A stretch of 64,000 bases of DNA, taken from the NCBI RefSeq assembly GCF_013410345.1, contig NZ_JACCFJ010000001.1, positions 4,630,501 through 4,694,500 of the forward strand. Reading direction: 5' to 3'. Numbering within the stretch: the first letter of the stretch is position 1; each line of letters begins with the position of its first letter. Shown in pieces: positions 42,097 to 52,514 of this stretch. The position numbers and the translations under genes are program-made. The notes under the pieces are model-generated. The model was not told the DNA's origin. It did not search any database and worked only from the letters and a program-made list of their open reading frames with translations. Source of the stretch: Saccharopolyspora hordei (GTDB lineage: Bacteria > Actinomycetota > Actinomycetes > Mycobacteriales > Pseudonocardiaceae).

Positions 42097-42405
42097 TCAC
42101 CAACCGAAAATCGGCCCGCCGGCGCCACCGATGCCCGGACCACCGATGCCGAAGCCGCCGAAGCCGAAGCCACCGTCGCCGCCAGGACCACCGAGGCCAC
42201 CCACGTTGCCGTCGCCGCCGTCGCCGCCGTCACCGCCACCGGTGCCGCCGCCGGTGCCGCCGCCGGTGCCGCCGGCGCCGCCCTCGATCACGACACCGTC
42301 CCAACCCCCAGCGTGGAACAACGTCATGACCGTGCGCGGCGGCAGGAACTCCAGGCGCTGCTCGCCCAGCTCTTCGATGCTCAACGGTCCAGTCTCATCG
42401 AACAC
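42097..42405 (-). CDS. Leader/glycine-rich small protein 2 (putative precursor peptide)
   Basis: A 102-residue paralogue of the preceding protein. The leader PLSIEELGEQRLEFLPPRTV has the same fixed positions (L8 S9 E12 L13 Q16 E19 L21 P22 R24 T25). The linker WDGVVIE is shared. The tail is glycine-rich with F, I and P (GGFGFGGFGIGGPGIGGAGG), ending IFGW. The GTG at 42405 was chosen because GGGAGG stands six bases before it and this places the leader in register with its paralogues. It lies 76 bp upstream of gene 1, likely one operon. Confidence 0.75.
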   Translation of the reverse strand: MFDETGPLSIEELGEQRLEFLPPRTVMTLFHAGGWDGVVIEGGAGGTGGGTGGGTGGGDGGDGGDGNVGGLGGPGGDGGFGFGGFGIGGPGIGGAGGPIFGW

Positions 42406-42910
42406 TGTGATCCTCCCCAGTTTCGAACGGGCTCGGAGTGCAACGCGGAGATCGATGCCGGACAAGGTCTCGAAAACCCAGACCCCCGATCCGACGCCCC
42501 CAGTCAAACGGCATCAGTTCGGAGGGTAGAGGTGCCCGGGATCGGTCGCAGTCCGAAAACCACGAACCGCCGCGACTCGCGGGAAAATGCCTGGTCGCAC
42601 GCCACGTTGGCGATTCATCACAGAATTGCGGAAGTGGTTGGACACCCTACCGCGAATTGTGGAGGAGAACCCTCGCCGGAAAAGCGATCCGGCCCCGCGG
42701 CCCCGATTCGCACCCCCCGGCCGCACCACCTCTGTCCGGCGCGACGGTCGGACCGATCCGCACCCGCGACGGCACCGCAACCGGTTCGGGTGGTCCGCGC
42801 CCGCACTTGCTCGCGCCACCCGCTCGGCTACCGCCACCACTGATCCACCCGGCCTAAACTCCCGCACTGTTTGGCCCAGCCGAAACCATTCCGGTTAAGG
42901 AGTAGTGCCG
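42406..42910. other. Divergent intergenic region of the glycine-rich locus
   Basis: About 500 bp, less GC-rich than the flanks (for example near 42600-42660), between the leftward small-protein genes and the rightward secreted glycine-rich protein. No coding region recognised; both promoters should lie here. No palindrome stood out. Confidence 0.4.
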
Positions 42911-44203
42911 ATGCGCAATCTCCCGCTTCGGACCGCGAGGGGCAGCCAGGCCCGGCACTGGTGGCCGCTGCCCAGCGCCGCGATGCTCGCGGTCTCGTTC
43001 AGCATCGCCGCGGTCCCGACCGCCCACGCGGCCCCGCCGTCCTGCACGCGGACCCCGAACGCCACGGGGGTGGACGTCGTCTGCGACCGCGGCGTCCCGG
43101 AGGGCACCACGCTCGAAGGCACCGACGGCAACGACCGCTTCTACATCAACGGCGCCGTGGCGGGCACGCTCAACGCCCGCGGGGGCGACGACCTGATCAT
43201 CGTGACCGGCCGCAACGGCGGCCACGGCGGCAAGGGCGGCAACGGGTACCTCGACAGCACCGGCCGCAGCGGCAAGGCCCGTGACGGCAGGAACGGCACC
43301 GACGGCGGCAAGAACGGCGGCGAGAACGGCGGAACCGCCGGGACCGACGGCGCCCCCGGCCCCAGCGCGCGGGCCGGCGGCAGCGCCGGGACCGGTGGCC
43401 ACGGCGGGTCGGGCGGCCCCGGCGTCACCGAGACCGGGGTGATCATCGGGGGCGCCGGCAACGACACCATCACCGTCACCGGCGGCAAGGGCGGCAACGG
43501 TGGGCGGGGCGGCAACGGCGGCCCGGGCACCGCCAACCCCGCGGACTCCCGGGGCGGCCGCGGCGGCAACGCCGGGGACGGCGGCACCGGGAACCTCGGC
43601 CGCATCGAACCCGGCGCGGGCGAGAACACCGTCACGGTGACCGGTGGCGACAGCGGCATCGGCGGCACCGGCGGCACCGGCGGTGACGCGGTCGCCGGCA
43701 CCCGCAGCGGCAACGGCGGTGACGGCGGCAACGGCGGCGGTGGCGCCACGCACGCCAACGGGCGCGGCGGCACCGGCAACGGGCCGACCGGCACCATCAT
43801 CAGCACCGGCGTCGACGAGATCACCGTCCAGGGCGGCAAGGGCGGCATCGGCGGCCGCGGCGGCGACGGTGGCAACGGCCACGAGCCGAGCGCGCGCAAG
43901 GCCGCGACGACGAGCAACCAGGTCGAAGGCTCCGGCGGGACCGGTGGGACCGGCGGCGCGGGCGGCATCGCCAACGTCGGCAAGATCCTGTCCCAGGGCG
44001 GCGGTCAGGCCGTCGTGCACACCCTCCCCGGCGAGGGCGGCCCCGGTGGTGACGGCGGCACCGGCGGCGACGGCATCACGTCCGGTCTCCCGGGCATGCG
44101 CGGCCTCGACGGTGTGGGCGACATCGGCGGCAAGGGCGGCGCAGGCGGTGCCGGCGGGTACCTCGCGACCGCCGTCGCGGAGGCCGGGCGCCGCGACTCC
44201 TGA
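42911..44203 (+). CDS. Secreted glycine-rich repeat protein
   Basis: A 430-residue protein. Residues 1 to about 42 are a signal peptide (RR-containing N-region, hydrophobic MLAVSFSIAAVPTAHA, cleavage after AHA). A short cysteine-bearing part (CTRTPNATGVDVVCDRG) follows. The rest is glycine-rich with about four long repeats of a strand motif (DDLIIVTG, NDTITVTGG, ENTVTVTGG, DEITVQGG), each followed by GG-x-GG-x-GG arrays. It recalls mycobacterial PGRS arrays but has no PE domain; GTDGNDRFY also recalls RTX motifs. ATG 42911 has AAGGAG upstream. Probably an extracellular or wall-surface structural protein; function unknown. Confidence 0.78.
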   Translation: MRNLPLRTARGSQARHWWPLPSAAMLAVSFSIAAVPTAHAAPPSCTRTPNATGVDVVCDRGVPEGTTLEGTDGNDRFYINGAVAGTLNARGGDDLIIVTGRNGGHGGKGGNGYLDSTGRSGKARDGRNGTDGGKNGGENGGTAGTDGAPGPSARAGGSAGTGGHGGSGGPGVTETGVIIGGAGNDTITVTGGKGGNGGRGGNGGPGTANPADSRGGRGGNAGDGGTGNLGRIEPGAGENTVTVTGGDSGIGGTGGTGGDAVAGTRSGNGGDGGNGGGGATHANGRGGTGNGPTGTIISTGVDEITVQGGKGGIGGRGGDGGNGHEPSARKAATTSNQVEGSGGTGGTGGAGGIANVGKILSQGGGQAVVHTLPGEGGPGGDGGTGGDGITSGLPGMRGLDGVGDIGGKGGAGGAGGYLATAVAEAGRRDS

Positions 44204-44207
44204 CGTC

Positions 44208-44230
44208 GACGGGGGCGCCCGGCCCCCGTC
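44208..44230 (+). terminator. Hairpin after the secreted glycine-rich protein gene
   Basis: GACGGGGGC (44208-44216) pairs perfectly with GCCCCCGTC (44222-44230) around a 5-nt loop, four bases after the stop. Confidence 0.6.
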
Positions 44231-44497
44231 ACGGGAACGGCTGTCCGACACCGGATCCGCTGATCCGGCTCGGACGGCCGAGCACCACCCGGAATGCGAG
44301 CACCACGCCTCGACGCGACGCACGGCAGTCCCGCGAACGGTGAACCACGAGCGGGTGATTCGAGGTGCACCCCGCCCTCGGTGCTCCTACGTTCTGCCGT
44401 GCGCCAGGAACGTGCCACTGGAGCGCGATCCTCGAGGGGGTGGCTTCGTTCCGGTTCTTCTCGGTGAATCCACTGAATCCTTGCGAAGGAGCACCTG

Positions 44498-44908
44498 ATG
44501 CCACGAACCTCTGGACCGCTCAGCGACGCCGAACTCGAGGTCCAGCGCGTGGAGTTCCTCCCGGCGCGCACGGTCATGTCGACCTTCTGGCTGCCGTGGA
44601 ACGGCACCGACGTCGTCGTCCTCGAACCGGTCCTGACCAATGACGTGGTCGTCCTCGACCCGGCCCCGACCACCCACATCGACGCCTACGGTGAGACCGA
44701 CGTCACCTCCACCGGTGACATCACCGGCGGTGACGGCGGCACCGGTGGCGGCACCGGTGGCGGCCAGGGTGGCGGCAACGGTGGCAACGGCGGTGACGGC
44801 GGCAGCGGCGGCGACGGTGGCGACGGCGGCGATGGCGGCGACGGCATCGGCGGCGACGGCATCGGCGGCAACGGCATCGGCGGCAACGGCGGTCCGAACC
44901 TGCACTGA
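44498..44908 (+). CDS. Leader/glycine-rich small protein 3 (putative precursor peptide)
   Basis: A 136-residue protein with the same 30-residue leader as the two minus-strand paralogues (PLSDAELEVQRVEFLPARTV, positions L8 S9 E12 L13 Q16 E19 L21 P22 R24 T25). Instead of a short linker it has a V/D/T-rich segment with two copies of VVVL(E/D)P (residues about 39-57). It then has a tail of GG-x-GG units ending GIGGNGGPNLH. ATG 44498 follows GAAGGAG. A strong hairpin separates it from the PqqD-M50 protease gene 82 bp downstream, an arrangement common when a precursor is needed in excess over its processing enzyme. Confidence 0.78.
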   Translation: MPRTSGPLSDAELEVQRVEFLPARTVMSTFWLPWNGTDVVVLEPVLTNDVVVLDPAPTTHIDAYGETDVTSTGDITGGDGGTGGGTGGGQGGGNGGNGGDGGSGGDGGDGGDGGDGIGGDGIGGNGIGGNGGPNLH

Positions 44909-44921
44909 CGTCTGCCGTCCT

Positions 44922-44954
44922 GGTGGTGCGCCGTCCGCGCGACGGCGCACCACC
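44922..44954 (+). terminator. Perfect 14-bp hairpin between precursor and protease genes
   Basis: GGTGGTGCGCCGTC (44922-44935) pairs perfectly with 44941-44954 around a 5-nt loop. It lies between the third glycine-rich gene and the M50 gene and could act as a partial terminator or mRNA-stabilising element. Confidence 0.65.
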
Positions 44955-44989
44955 TGCCGTTCTGGGGAGAGCACTGACGAGGAGTCGTG

Positions 44990-46327
44990 ATGGTCGCTGA
45001 GGGGCACCGCACCGGGGAGCCCGCGGCCGACGAGGGGATCGCGCAGCTCGTGGTGCCGTCCCTGGTCGAGGGGACCGAGCTGATCGGGCAGTACCAGGGA
45101 TCCGGTCACCGCGAACCGCCCTACCTGGTGCGCCGCGTCGACGGCCAGGTCCTGCAGCTCTCCCACCTGCTCTACCTGGTGGCGGCCGGGCTCGACGGCC
45201 GCCGCACCTACGGGCAGCTCGCCGCCGAGCTCAGCTCCGCGTGGAACCGCGAGATCGCCCCGGAGCAGGTGTCCTACCTCGTCGAGAACCGGTTGCGGCT
45301 GGCCGGGATCGTGGCGTCCGGTGCTGGGACCGCGCCGGAGCAGCCCGCACCGCTGCTCAAGAGCCGCGACCGCCTGCTGGCGTTGAAGTTCCGCGTCGCG
45401 CTGGTGCCCGAGCACGTCGTCGCGGTGATCGCCCGCACCTTCCAGCCCCTGTTCTGGCCGCCGGTCGTGGTCCTCGTGCTGACCGCCTTCGTCGCGGCCG
45501 AGACCTGGCTCGCCGTCCAGGGAGGAGTCACCCACCTGCTGGCGGGCGCGCGGGAGATCGTCGACAAGCCCGAGCAGATCCTGCTGGTGCTGGGCGTGAT
45601 CGTGCTGTGCGGGATGTTCCACGAGTGCGGGCACGTCGCGGCCTGCCGCTACGGCGGTGCGCGGCCGGGCGCGATGGGCGTGGGCATCTACCTGGTGTGG
45701 CCCGCGATGTACAGCACCGTCACCGACTCCTACCGGCTGAGCCGGGGCGGCCGCCTGCGCACCGACCTCGGCGGCGTGTACTTCAACGCGATCGCGATGC
45801 TGGTGATGGTGCTCGTCTTCGCCGTGACCGGCCTGCCCTGGTTGCTCGTCGCGCTGGTGGCCTGGCAGGTCTCGACGGTCTGGCAGTTCCTGCCGTCGAT
45901 CCGGCTGGACGGCTACTACATCCTCAGCGACCTGGTGGGGGTTCCCGACCTGTTCGACCGGATGGGGCCGGTCCTGCGCAGCCTGGTCCCCGGCCGTCCG
46001 CTGCACCCCCGGGTCCGGGAGCTGAAGCCCTGGGTCCGGTGGGTGATCACGGCCTGGGTCGTGGTGGTGATCCCGTGCCTGGCCTACTGGATCATCGGTT
46101 TCCTCGTGCTCGCGCCGTACGTGCTGCCCGTGGTGTGGCAGGCGCTGGGAACGCACGGGGCCGGCGTGGGCAGCGCGGTGCAGGCGGGCGACGCGGCGGC
46201 GGCCGTGGTCGGCGTCCTGCGGATGTTCCTGCTGGTGCTGCCGTGGGCAGGCATCACGCTCGTCCTGTACAACCTCGGCCGCAGCGTCACCCGCCGCGTC
46301 CGCCGCCGGGCCGCGGCCCGGCGCTGA
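44990..46327 (+). CDS. PqqD-domain M50 family membrane metalloprotease
   Basis: A 445-residue protein. Residues about 20-110 form a PqqD-like winged-helix domain (LVRRVDGQVLQLSHLLYLVA, RTYGQLAAEL, VSYLVENRLRLAGI), the RRE module that binds leader peptides. The rest is a polytopic site-2-protease-like domain with six or seven helices. It has the zinc motif HECGH (residues 211-215) in the helix VIVLCGMFHECGHVAACR and the third-ligand motif RLDGYYILSDLVGVP. ATG 44990, rather than the GTG three bases before, has the better-spaced GAGGAG. By family, it should cut or translocate a leader-bearing peptide within the membrane; the adjacent glycine-rich proteins are the obvious substrates. Confidence 0.83.
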   Translation: MVAEGHRTGEPAADEGIAQLVVPSLVEGTELIGQYQGSGHREPPYLVRRVDGQVLQLSHLLYLVAAGLDGRRTYGQLAAELSSAWNREIAPEQVSYLVENRLRLAGIVASGAGTAPEQPAPLLKSRDRLLALKFRVALVPEHVVAVIARTFQPLFWPPVVVLVLTAFVAAETWLAVQGGVTHLLAGAREIVDKPEQILLVLGVIVLCGMFHECGHVAACRYGGARPGAMGVGIYLVWPAMYSTVTDSYRLSRGGRLRTDLGGVYFNAIAMLVMVLVFAVTGLPWLLVALVAWQVSTVWQFLPSIRLDGYYILSDLVGVPDLFDRMGPVLRSLVPGRPLHPRVRELKPWVRWVITAWVVVVIPCLAYWIIGFLVLAPYVLPVVWQALGTHGAGVGSAVQAGDAAAAVVGVLRMFLLVLPWAGITLVLYNLGRSVTRRVRRRAAARR

Positions 46328-46456
46328 GTCCCGTCGTCGGCTCCACGGTCCCCTCCGCCGCGCGGGTGTGCACCGGAGGTGCCGACGCGGGACGAGGAGG
46401 TGGGCGGTCTTCCGCGGCGTCGCCGAGGCGGTGACGCCCCCGCCGCGCGGGGTCGG

Positions 46457-47875
46457 TCACGGGTGGCAGTACGAGTCCGAGGAGGCGTCCCCGCCTTCGA
46501 GGCGCACCTGGTGCACGCGCAGCCCGCGGAACTGCTCCCCGTGCGGGAAGAACCGCTCGTCGACGCTGAGTCCCCCGGTGGCCGGATCGGTGTCGAGCCC
46601 GGCCAGCCACGCACCCACGCCGTCCGGGTAGAACTGGTCGTCCCACGCGCCGTACAGCGAGTTCGTCACGTAGATGCGTCGCCCGTCCCGGCTGACCTCC
46701 ACCATCTGCGCACCGCCGGACAACGGCTCGTCCGGGGCCGACGGGTGCGCCTGGCGAGCGGTGATGCCGCCGAGGCGGACCGATCCGGTCTCGCGCGGGT
46801 TCGCCGGGTCGCTGACGTCGTACTGCTTGAGCTCACCGGTCCCCCAGCACGACACGTACAGGTACCGGTCGTCGACGGAGAGGTCGATGTCGGTCACCAG
46901 CGGCGGCACCGCGCCGAAGGGCCGCAGCACCGGCGGGAGCTGCTCGGCCGGCGCCGGCTCGGCGGGCACGGTGATCACCTTCTCCGCGTGCCAGCCGTCG
47001 TCGGCGCGGAACCACCGCCACACCGACGCCGACAGGTCCTCGGTGCTCACGACCACGCCGGCGAAGCCCCAGGTGGCGTTCGGGTCGTGCGACGGCCGCA
47101 GTTCGAGGACCATCTGGTGCTGCTCACCGAGGTCGACGCGCTGCAGGTGGCGCCCCTCGGCCAGGTCCCAGAAGTGCAGCGCGTGCCCGTACGCGTCGCG
47201 CAGCAGCAGCTCCGGGACGACACCGTCCTCCACCATCGACGGCGTGCCCCACTCGCTGGTGATGAGCGTGTTCTGGTTGAGGTGCCACCAGGAGTCGTAG
47301 GACAGGTGCTGCGGGCCCCGGTCGGCCTCCCAGGCGCGCACCACGCTGAAGTCGTCGTGGTCGAGCACCGCGATGCCGCCCGGCCCGTCCGCCCCGTCGG
47401 CGGCGCCCAGGCAGGACAGGTAGATCCCGTCCGGCCCGCAGTGCAGGGTGTGCGGCCGGGAGTACCCGGCGTTCGCCGCGAGCTCCTCGGCCGCCACGGT
47501 CCGCACCAGCTCCGGCTGGCGCGGGTCGGGGTGGGTGTCGTAGACGTGCAGGTTCGACGAGCGGAGTCCGGGCAGCAGCAGGTAGCGGCGCTGCAACCCG
47601 TCGGTGTGGTGCCCGGCGTGGGCGAAGGCGCTGCTGCAGGCGTTCCAGCCGAAGTGGTGCAGCTCGTCGCCGCGGGTCGGCACGTCCACCCACCCCACCA
47701 CGTCGCCGTGGGTCGACGAGTCCGGGTCGGTGTCGACCACGACGAGGGCGTCGGGCCGCTCGGCGGCGCGGTCGAACGCGACGACGTAGGCCAGGCGTTC
47801 CGCTGGGGCGGCGATGGCGTCACTCGGGCTGCGGTAGAAGGTCGGATCGACCCCGTGTCCAGTCGCCGAGCTCAT
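46457..47875 (-). CDS. Selenium-binding protein 56 family (methanethiol oxidase-like)
   Basis: A 472-residue beta-propeller protein of the SBP56/SELENBP1 family, whose characterised members oxidise methanethiol to formaldehyde, hydrogen sulfide and peroxide. Family landmarks are present: DELHHFGWNACSS, RPHTLHCGPDG, LITSEWGTPSM, VSCWGTGELKQYDVSDP, GGAQMVEVSRDGRRIY and NSLYGAWDDQFYP. The CSSC of human SELENBP1 is CSSA here, so one cysteine of that motif is missing. Likely cytoplasmic. ATG 47875. It is a single gene, leftward, next to the DinB gene. Confidence 0.88.
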   Translation of the reverse strand: MSSATGHGVDPTFYRSPSDAIAAPAERLAYVVAFDRAAERPDALVVVDTDPDSSTHGDVVGWVDVPTRGDELHHFGWNACSSAFAHAGHHTDGLQRRYLLLPGLRSSNLHVYDTHPDPRQPELVRTVAAEELAANAGYSRPHTLHCGPDGIYLSCLGAADGADGPGGIAVLDHDDFSVVRAWEADRGPQHLSYDSWWHLNQNTLITSEWGTPSMVEDGVVPELLLRDAYGHALHFWDLAEGRHLQRVDLGEQHQMVLELRPSHDPNATWGFAGVVVSTEDLSASVWRWFRADDGWHAEKVITVPAEPAPAEQLPPVLRPFGAVPPLVTDIDLSVDDRYLYVSCWGTGELKQYDVSDPANPRETGSVRLGGITARQAHPSAPDEPLSGGAQMVEVSRDGRRIYVTNSLYGAWDDQFYPDGVGAWLAGLDTDPATGGLSVDERFFPHGEQFRGLRVHQVRLEGGDASSDSYCHP

Positions 47876-47950
47876 GGCGGCTCCTCGACGAGAGCGGTGT
47901 TCCCTCCAGCGTGACCCATCTCGCCCGGCGCGGCGAACCGGGACCGCGGC

Positions 47951-48520
47951 CTACGCCGACGCGGCGCGCAGCAGGCGGAGCTGGCCGATCTCGGCGACGT
48001 TCTTCATCAGCTCGGCGTTCACCCAGGCGAGCGAGTGCGCCAGTGTCTTGTCCGGGTCGTCCTGCCACGGGAACGGCGCCGGCCCGTCCAGGTCGGCGTC
48101 GGTGAGCCGGCCCAGCGCCGACACCCACTCGTCCCGGAGCCCGCGCAGCCACTCGACCGCGGACTCCGCACCGGGCCACCGGACGTCGGTGCGCTCGGTC
48201 GGCGTCCTGCCCTGCACGTGGTCGGTGGCGACCGTCCACCACCAGCCGAGGTGCCAGGTGAGCCAAGCGATGGTGGGCACCGGCACCGGATCGGGTTCGA
48301 CCTCGGCGAAGTCGGCCACCCACTCGCCGTCGTCACCGCGCCGCACCGTCCAGCAGTGCGCGGCGGGCTCCCACCGGAAGTCCTCGGGCTCCAGCGCGCC
48401 GAGGTGCAGCTCGCACAGCGACCAGGTCAGCCCGAACTGCCAGCGCACGAGGTCGATCCGTGTAGCGAGCACGGCGAGACCGTGGCACACCGGGACGACG
48501 GTGGGAAAGCGGTTTTCCAC
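47951..48520 (-). CDS. DinB superfamily protein
   Basis: A 189-residue four-helix protein. LATRIDLVRWQFGLTWSLCE, TIAWLTWHLGWWWTVATDHV and KTLAHSLAWVNAELMKNVAE carry the histidines spaced as in DinB/YfiT-like putative metal-dependent thiol enzymes (bacillithiol/mycothiol-linked transferases). GTG 48520 lies six bases after the histidine kinase stop, so it is probably co-transcribed with the two-component system. Substrate unknown. Confidence 0.78.
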   Translation of the reverse strand: MENRFPTVVPVCHGLAVLATRIDLVRWQFGLTWSLCELHLGALEPEDFRWEPAAHCWTVRRGDDGEWVADFAEVEPDPVPVPTIAWLTWHLGWWWTVATDHVQGRTPTERTDVRWPGAESAVEWLRGLRDEWVSALGRLTDADLDGPAPFPWQDDPDKTLAHSLAWVNAELMKNVAEIGQLRLLRAASA

Positions 48521-48526
48521 CGGCGG

Positions 48527-50305
<1,779 letters not shown>

Positions 50306-50962
50306 TCACGACTCCGGTCGGTGACGCAACCGGGTGGCCAGCACGGCCGCCTGGGTGCGGCTCTGCAGGCCGAGCTTGCTCAGCAGGCGGGAGACGTAGT
50401 TCTTGACGGTCTTCTCGGCCAGGAACATCCGCTCGGCGATCTGTCGGTTGGTCATGCCCTGGCGGATGCAGTCGAGCAGGATGCGTTCCTGCCCGGTCAG
50501 CTCCGGCAGCTTCGAGGTGCCGTCGAGCTCGGCGCGCAGCTTGTTCACCAGCGCGGTCGCTTCCTGCTGGGTCAGCAGCGATCCGCCCGCCCCGACCTTG
50601 CGGATGGCCGAGGCCAGCTCCATGCCCTTGATGTTCTTCACGACGTAGCCGGCAGCGCCCGCCAGCATCGCGTCCAGCAGCGCCTGCTTGTCGCTGAAGG
50701 AGGTCAACATCAGGCACTGCAGCCCCGGCAGGCGGGACCGCAGCTCACGGCAGAGCTCCACTCCGTTGCCGTCCGGCAGCCGCACGTCCAGCACGGCCAC
50801 GTCAGGCCGGACAGTGGGGATGCGGGTCAGCGCTTCGCCCGCGGAGGCCGCCTGCCCGACGACTTCGAGGTCAGCCTCCGAGTCGAGCAGGTCCACCAGT
50901 CCCAGTCGCACGACCTCGTGGTCGTCGACCAGGAACACGGTGGTCACCGCGCCGCTGCCCAC
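50306..50962 (-). CDS. DevR/NarL-family response regulator
   Basis: A 218-residue response regulator. The receiver domain has [13 protein letters not shown], phosphoacceptor D in [11 protein letters not shown] and K in [11 protein letters not shown]. The LuxR-type HTH is [40 protein letters not shown]. It is very DevR(DosR)-like and is paired with the kinase gene downstream. Start codon is uncertain: GTG 50962 gives the usual length, and GTG 50947 is also possible. It probably controls a hypoxia or redox regulon. Confidence 0.87.
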   Translation of the reverse strand: MGSGAVTTVFLVDDHEVVRLGLVDLLDSEADLEVVGQAASAGEALTRIPTVRPDVAVLDVRLPDGNGVELCRELRSRLPGLQCLMLTSFSDKQALLDAMLAGAAGYVVKNIKGMELASAIRKVGAGGSLLTQQEATALVNKLRAELDGTSKLPELTGQERILLDCIRQGMTNRQIAERMFLAEKTVKNYVSRLLSKLGLQSRTQAAVLATRLRHRPES

Positions 50963-50987
50963 ATCCCCACTGTAAGAGCGTCCGCCC

Positions 50988-51413
50988 TCAGGTGCCGCTG
51001 CGGAACGTGAAGCGGACACGGCCGATCCACAGCTCGTCCCCATCGTTCAGCTCAGCGACGTCCACGGGCTGCCGGTTGAGGTAGGTGCCGTTGAGCGAGC
51101 CGCCGTCCACCACGACGTAGTTGCCGTCGCGGAGGTGCAGCTCGGCGTGCACGCGCGACACCGTCATGTCGTCGACCACGATGTCGCAGTCACGATCTCT
51201 CCCGATCGTGACCTGCGGGCTCTCCAACGGGAAGCTGGCGCCCGCATCCGGTCCGCGGTTGATGACCAGCCGGGGACGGCCGTCCGACTCCACGGACTCG
51301 CGCGGCGCCGGGACGACCTGGGCGCTCGATGCGACGTCCGGCAGGGTCCGGGCCGTCTGGTCCGCCTCCGCGACACCAGTGGCGGCGGAGAGCTGGAACC
51401 GGGTGTCCTCCAT
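50988..51413 (-). CDS. FHA domain protein
   Basis: A 141-residue protein. After a disordered N-terminus of about 45 residues, a forkhead-associated domain follows: [50 protein letters not shown], with the phosphothreonine-binding R, S and N residues in place. A T-containing N-terminus (QTARTL) could be a kinase target, as in GarA. ATG 51413 has GAGGAG upstream. It lies 26 bp upstream of the response regulator gene and may share its transcript. Confidence 0.85.
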   Translation of the reverse strand: MEDTRFQLSAATGVAEADQTARTLPDVASSAQVVPAPRESVESDGRPRLVINRGPDAGASFPLESPQVTIGRDRDCDIVVDDMTVSRVHAELHLRDGNYVVVDGGSLNGTYLNRQPVDVAELNDGDELWIGRVRFTFRSGT

Positions 51414-52457
51414 GGTCGTACTCCTCGCAAACGGGGCAGGGAAGCCGCCCGGGGGTTGCCCGACCGGGGCTGGGCGACTACTGACAGCATGCCGAACGAG
51501 CACGCTGCGTCGCCAGGACCTTCGTCCTGAGCACCTCCCGAACCCGCGGTGACGCTTGCCACTCCCAGTGGTACCCGCGGAGACGCAGCCGTCAACGGCG
51601 CTTTTCGGGTGGCTCGCGCGCACGGGCACGCTGGCACCCGTCCGCGCGAAGCCGGCACCGACCGGGTGGCGCCCCGATGACACGACGCGACCACCGGAGT
51701 CACAGTTCTCACTCGCCCCCCTCCTGACCCACCGGGCGGGTCTCCCCCCCCCAGGAGACGGGTTCCTCTCGGGTCGTCCGGGCGGGAACGGTGGTTCCCG
51801 CCCCCTGCACGGACGCCGGACGGCCTCAGGCGCTGTGCGGATCGACGCCCTCGCCGCGACGGGCGGCGACCGCACGAACCGCACGGACTGCCGACGCCGG
51901 CTGGTGCACGCCCCCTTCACCCGCCCCGCGACCACGAGCCCACTGCGCCATGATCACCGGATCGTGCGACAGCAAACCGCTCGAAACCCTGTTCGAGCCT
52001 GGGCATGATGGACACATGAGCCCGTTGACGACCCGACCGAGCACGACGAGCCAGTTCCGACGTCGACCTCAACCGCGCAGGAGTCCACGATGTGCAGTAC
52101 CCATCCACTGTGGACAATTTCGGCCAACTACCACACATCGACCGATCAGACCACAGTGGACTCATGACGTGCACACCGAGCGAAGGCCACGACCACTTCA
52201 TCGGATGAACAGGACAAGGGCGCCGGACTGCACACGCACTGGCCCATCACCGTGACGAAGCAGACCAGCGCTCGGGGGCGAACGTGACCGAGAGAGCTGG
52301 AGGGACGCCGCAGACGCACCGAGCGGAGTCCGTTCCGCGCTCCACTGACCACGGGGGACACCACGGAAGAACTCCGGGAGTCCAGGCAGCACCTTGGCAA
52401 CTCAACAGTGGGAAGAGGAAGGCCAGGAACCGGAGGAAGGGACCGCCGGAACAGAGT
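51414..52457. other. Long intergenic region without a recognisable gene
   Basis: About 1.05 kb between the FHA gene and the polyol transporter terminator. Short ORFs exist on both strands but none has a good start, protein-like composition or a recognisable family. The part after about 51930 is less GC-rich than the genome. A run of nine C lies near 51747. It may hold promoters and gene remnants; nothing more can be supported. Confidence 0.4.
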
Positions 52458-52490
52458 GGTGCCCGCCCGGACGTCGTCCAGGCGGGCACC
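52458..52490 (-). terminator. Terminator of the polyol operon
   Basis: GGTGCCCGCC (52458-52467) pairs perfectly with GGCGGGCACC (52481-52490), extended by an inner GGAC/GTCC pair. It lies 25 bp past the last permease stop. Confidence 0.65.
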
Positions 52491-52514
52491 GCTCGGCGGG
52501 GGGTCAGCCGAGCA

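Noticed and set aside
41113-42843. Long plus-strand ORFs across the small glycine-rich genes
   Set aside because: They are the proline-rich complement of the GG-x-GG coding tails. The minus-strand frames have good ribosome binding sites and an aligned leader.
42911-44203. PE-PGRS family assignment
   Set aside because: Glycine arrays look similar, but there is a Sec signal peptide and no PE domain, so similarity is compositional.
43141-44908. CRISPR-like or tandem DNA repeats in the glycine-rich genes
   Set aside because: The repeats are codon-level GGC/GGT arrays in coding frames, irregular in length, with no spacer structure or cas genes.
51556-52255. Several ORFs of 70-154 residues in the large gap
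   Set aside because: No ribosome binding site, no recognisable domain, and R/T/P-rich composition typical of non-coding frames in GC-rich DNA.
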